Below, in pieces: positions 61,250 to 64,000 of a stretch of DNA of 64,000 nt. This DNA comes from an uncultured Candidatus Melainabacteria bacterium (GTDB lineage Bacteria > Cyanobacteriota > Vampirovibrionia > Gastranaerophilales > Gastranaerophilaceae): positions 248,001-312,000 of the forward strand of contig CAKUZD010000002.1 in NCBI GenBank assembly GCA_934718275.1, read 5' to 3'. The first letter of the stretch is position 1. Each line of letters opens with the position of its first letter. The notes beneath the pieces are model-generated. The model searched no databases and had not been told where the DNA came from. It saw only the letters and a list, made by a program, of their open reading frames with translations. The position numbers were made by a program, and so were the translations under genes.

Positions 61250-61948
61250 TTATACGTTTGCGCCACCATCTTGCATTTTGTCAAGAACTTTTTTTGAGCC
61301 TTCTTTTTGTTTCGCAAGTTCAAGAGCAAAAGTTGTTGCCTCTTGGTCTCTTGCTATCGCTTCTTTTAAGCCGGTCATTTCATCAAGTGTCAGATTTGAA
61401 AGTAGTGCTCCATCTGAATTTAAGTAAATTTTGAAAATTTTTTGTGACATGAAATCAAAGCCCGGAAGTTTCATTTGCAGGGCATACCATTTGTAAAATT
61501 GATGTGCCATGTAATATGGGTCAATTTGACCGCTTCTCATAACAAACATTGGTTTAGATTTAAAAGAAAAACCCGAATTTGTAATCAAATTAATATAGAG
61601 AGCTTCAATCCCTTCAAGTGGAGTTATTAGTCCTTCTTCTTCTTTAATTACTGCTAACATTTTATCAGCACTGTCAAGTCTTACGATTTTGGTGCCTTGG
61701 CTTTCGATGTAAGCTAAAAGTCTTGTTATATCATTGTTACAGCTCTTAATAATATCTGACACGTTTTTTAGAACAATGTCTTTATTCTTCTCTGTTTCAG
61801 CATTAAGTGTTATTGTTACACCTTTTGAGATTATTGTTTTAGAGGTAGAGTTTGAACTAGATGTTTTTAAGTGCCTACTAAGCCTTTTACTCAGAGCTTT
61901 TTCTTGCCTTTCTAAAAAAAAGTAAACTATTTTTTGTAAAATATTCAT
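61250..61948 (-). CDS. Unknown protein upstream of atpD
   Basis: A 232-residue protein, N-terminally basic and helical (FFLERQEKALSKRLSRHLKT), then a domain with DIIKSCNNDITRLLAYIESQ, IVRLDSADKMLAVIKEEEGL and SGQIDPYYMAHQFYKWYALQ. No membrane helix once the proper start is used. ATG 61948 is the start: TATACT (61960-61955) ends six bases before it and TTGCAA (61983-61978) lies 17 bases further up. The longer frame to 62074 extends beyond this promoter. No family is recognised. It is divergent from atpD. Confidence 0.65.
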   Translation of the reverse strand: MNILQKIVYFFLERQEKALSKRLSRHLKTSSSNSTSKTIISKGVTITLNAETEKNKDIVLKNVSDIIKSCNNDITRLLAYIESQGTKIVRLDSADKMLAVIKEEEGLITPLEGIEALYINLITNSGFSFKSKPMFVMRSGQIDPYYMAHQFYKWYALQMKLPGFDFMSQKIFKIYLNSDGALLSNLTLDEMTGLKEAIARDQEATTFALELAKQKEGSKKVLDKMQDGGANV

Positions 61949-61954
61949 AATGAT

Positions 61955-61983
61955 AGTATATATTATATTTATAAATCTTGCAA
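61955..61983 (-). promoter_or_regulatory. Promoter giving a near-leaderless message
   Basis: On the minus strand TTGCAA, a 17-base spacer and TATACT, then 6 bases to ATG 61948. The -35 box and spacing match the promoter at 29454-29482. Confidence 0.7.
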
Positions 61984-62067
61984 GAAGTAGTAAAATGGAG
62001 AGTCCAAATTTGTGTAATGTTTGAAAAACTATTGTTATATCTGCTTTTTCAATAACATAAATATTAA

Positions 62068-63528
<1,461 letters not shown>

Positions 63529-63600
63529 GTGAATAGTGAGTTGTGAATTGTGAATAGTTTAATTTTAAAGAAGCTGTTCACTTTTCACCTCAGCTATATA
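63529..63600. repeat. Repeat-like insert between atpD and atpC
   Basis: About 70 bases with GTGAATAGTGAGTTGTGAA on one side and TTCACTTTTCACCT on the other, which can pair as a long imperfect hairpin. The wording matches the TTCACTTCTCACTTTTCAC tails of repeat islands 1, 3 and 5. Confidence 0.55.
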
Positions 63601-63611
63601 AAGGAAATGCT

Positions 63612-64000
63612 ATGCACTTAAAGATTATTACACATGAACGAGTTGTATTTGACGAAAATGTTGATGAATTGTATACAAAAACAACTGATGGTGAAATAGG
63701 TATTTTAAAAAATCACGTTCCGGTTATGGCAGCTTTGGATATAGGTGTTACCAAGGCAATAAAAGACAATGAGCCTATGTTTTTTACAACGATGGGCGGA
63801 GTTTTTCAGTACAAGGATGATGAGGCTTTAATTCTAACAACAACAGCTGAGCGTGGTGAAGAAATTGATATTGCAAGAGCTAAAGATGCATTAAATAGAG
63901 CAAAAGCCAGATTGGCTGATTCTGAGGCAGAAATAGATGCGAAACGAGCTGAAGCTGCTATTGCGAGAGCTATGGTGCGTTTGAAAGCGACTCTAAATTC
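63612..64000 (+). CDS. atpC: ATP synthase F1 epsilon subunit (cut by window end)
   Basis: The frame starts at ATG 63612 with AAGGAAA upstream and is still open at the last base (129 complete codons). The product MHLKIITHERVVFDENVDEL, then TTDGEIGILKNHVPVMAALD and FFTTMGGVFQYKDDEALILT, is the beta-sandwich of epsilon. The helical hairpin follows (IARAKDALNRAKARLADS). Epsilon belongs to the central stalk and limits ATP hydrolysis. Typical length is 130-140 residues, so only the last few are missing. Confidence 0.95.
   Translation, partial: MHLKIITHERVVFDENVDELYTKTTDGEIGILKNHVPVMAALDIGVTKAIKDNEPMFFTTMGGVFQYKDDEALILTTTAERGEEIDIARAKDALNRAKARLADSEAEIDAKRAEAAIARAMVRLKATLN

Overview
The window is AT-rich bacterial chromosome with no phage, insertion sequence, CRISPR array, rRNA or recognisable tRNA. 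Several features point to a non-photosynthetic relative of Cyanobacteria, most likely a gut-type Melainabacteria/Gastranaerophilales genome. The ATP synthase beta and epsilon genes stand alone as an atpD-atpC pair, as in cyanobacteria. There is a yggS-sepF pair, a VKOR-DsbA fusion, an outer-membrane lipid system (MlaA-like, MCE) that implies a diderm envelope, and type IV prepilins with the FTLAEVLITLG..GVVAA signature. This placement is an inference; no rRNA is present to test it.

Layout. 1-6.2 kb: the tail of an unknown gene, an MlaA-alpha/beta-hydrolase fusion, an acetyltransferase, a prepilin divergent from an XRE regulator, a TonB-like secreted protein and an unknown small protein. 6.3-10.8 kb: a compact co-directional cluster of unknown function: a membrane vWA protein, an FHA-like multi-pass protein, a TonB-like protein, two tiny membrane proteins missed by length cutoffs, and a zinc-ribbon TonB-like protein. 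11-24 kb: envelope and housekeeping genes (plsY, purine nucleoside phosphorylase, an rpoZ-like gene, an MCE protein, upp, asparaginase, VKOR-DsbA, queH, TPR proteins, DAHP synthase). 24-35 kb: mutL, a solitary DNA methyltransferase, a TPR-glycosyltransferase, yggS-sepF, NAD kinase and ftsZ. 35-44 kb: large lineage-type proteins of unknown function, and fba. 44-48 kb: ispH-rpsA and twin prepilin genes with poly-G tracts. 48-60 kb: rpoD, a TrmH methyltransferase, nadA, a pilM/N fusion with pilO, a radical SAM gene, comF, a histidine kinase, and a KdsC-like/TPR/lysC operon. 60-64 kb: a small unknown gene, a rhodanese, an unknown gene and atpD-atpC (the last cut by the window end).

Three patterns go beyond gene content. 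(1) Four runs of exactly ten G occur in this AT-rich DNA. Two lie between the ribosome-bound ATG and the body of the twin prepilin genes and put them out of frame (candidate phase variation), one lies in frame in a 641-residue protein, and one is intergenic. (2) Intergenic islands are built as mosaics of the same short GC-richer hairpin modules in both orientations; two islands form inverted arms around yggS-sepF. (3) About eight genes have a TATAAT-like box 6-7 bases before ATG, mostly with no Shine-Dalgarno, which suggests a leaderless mRNA class beside normal SD-led genes.

The best candidates for something undescribed are the vWA/FHA/TonB-like cluster (6372-10830), the slippage-controlled twin prepilins (46168-47854), and the MlaA-hydrolase fusion (412-2514).
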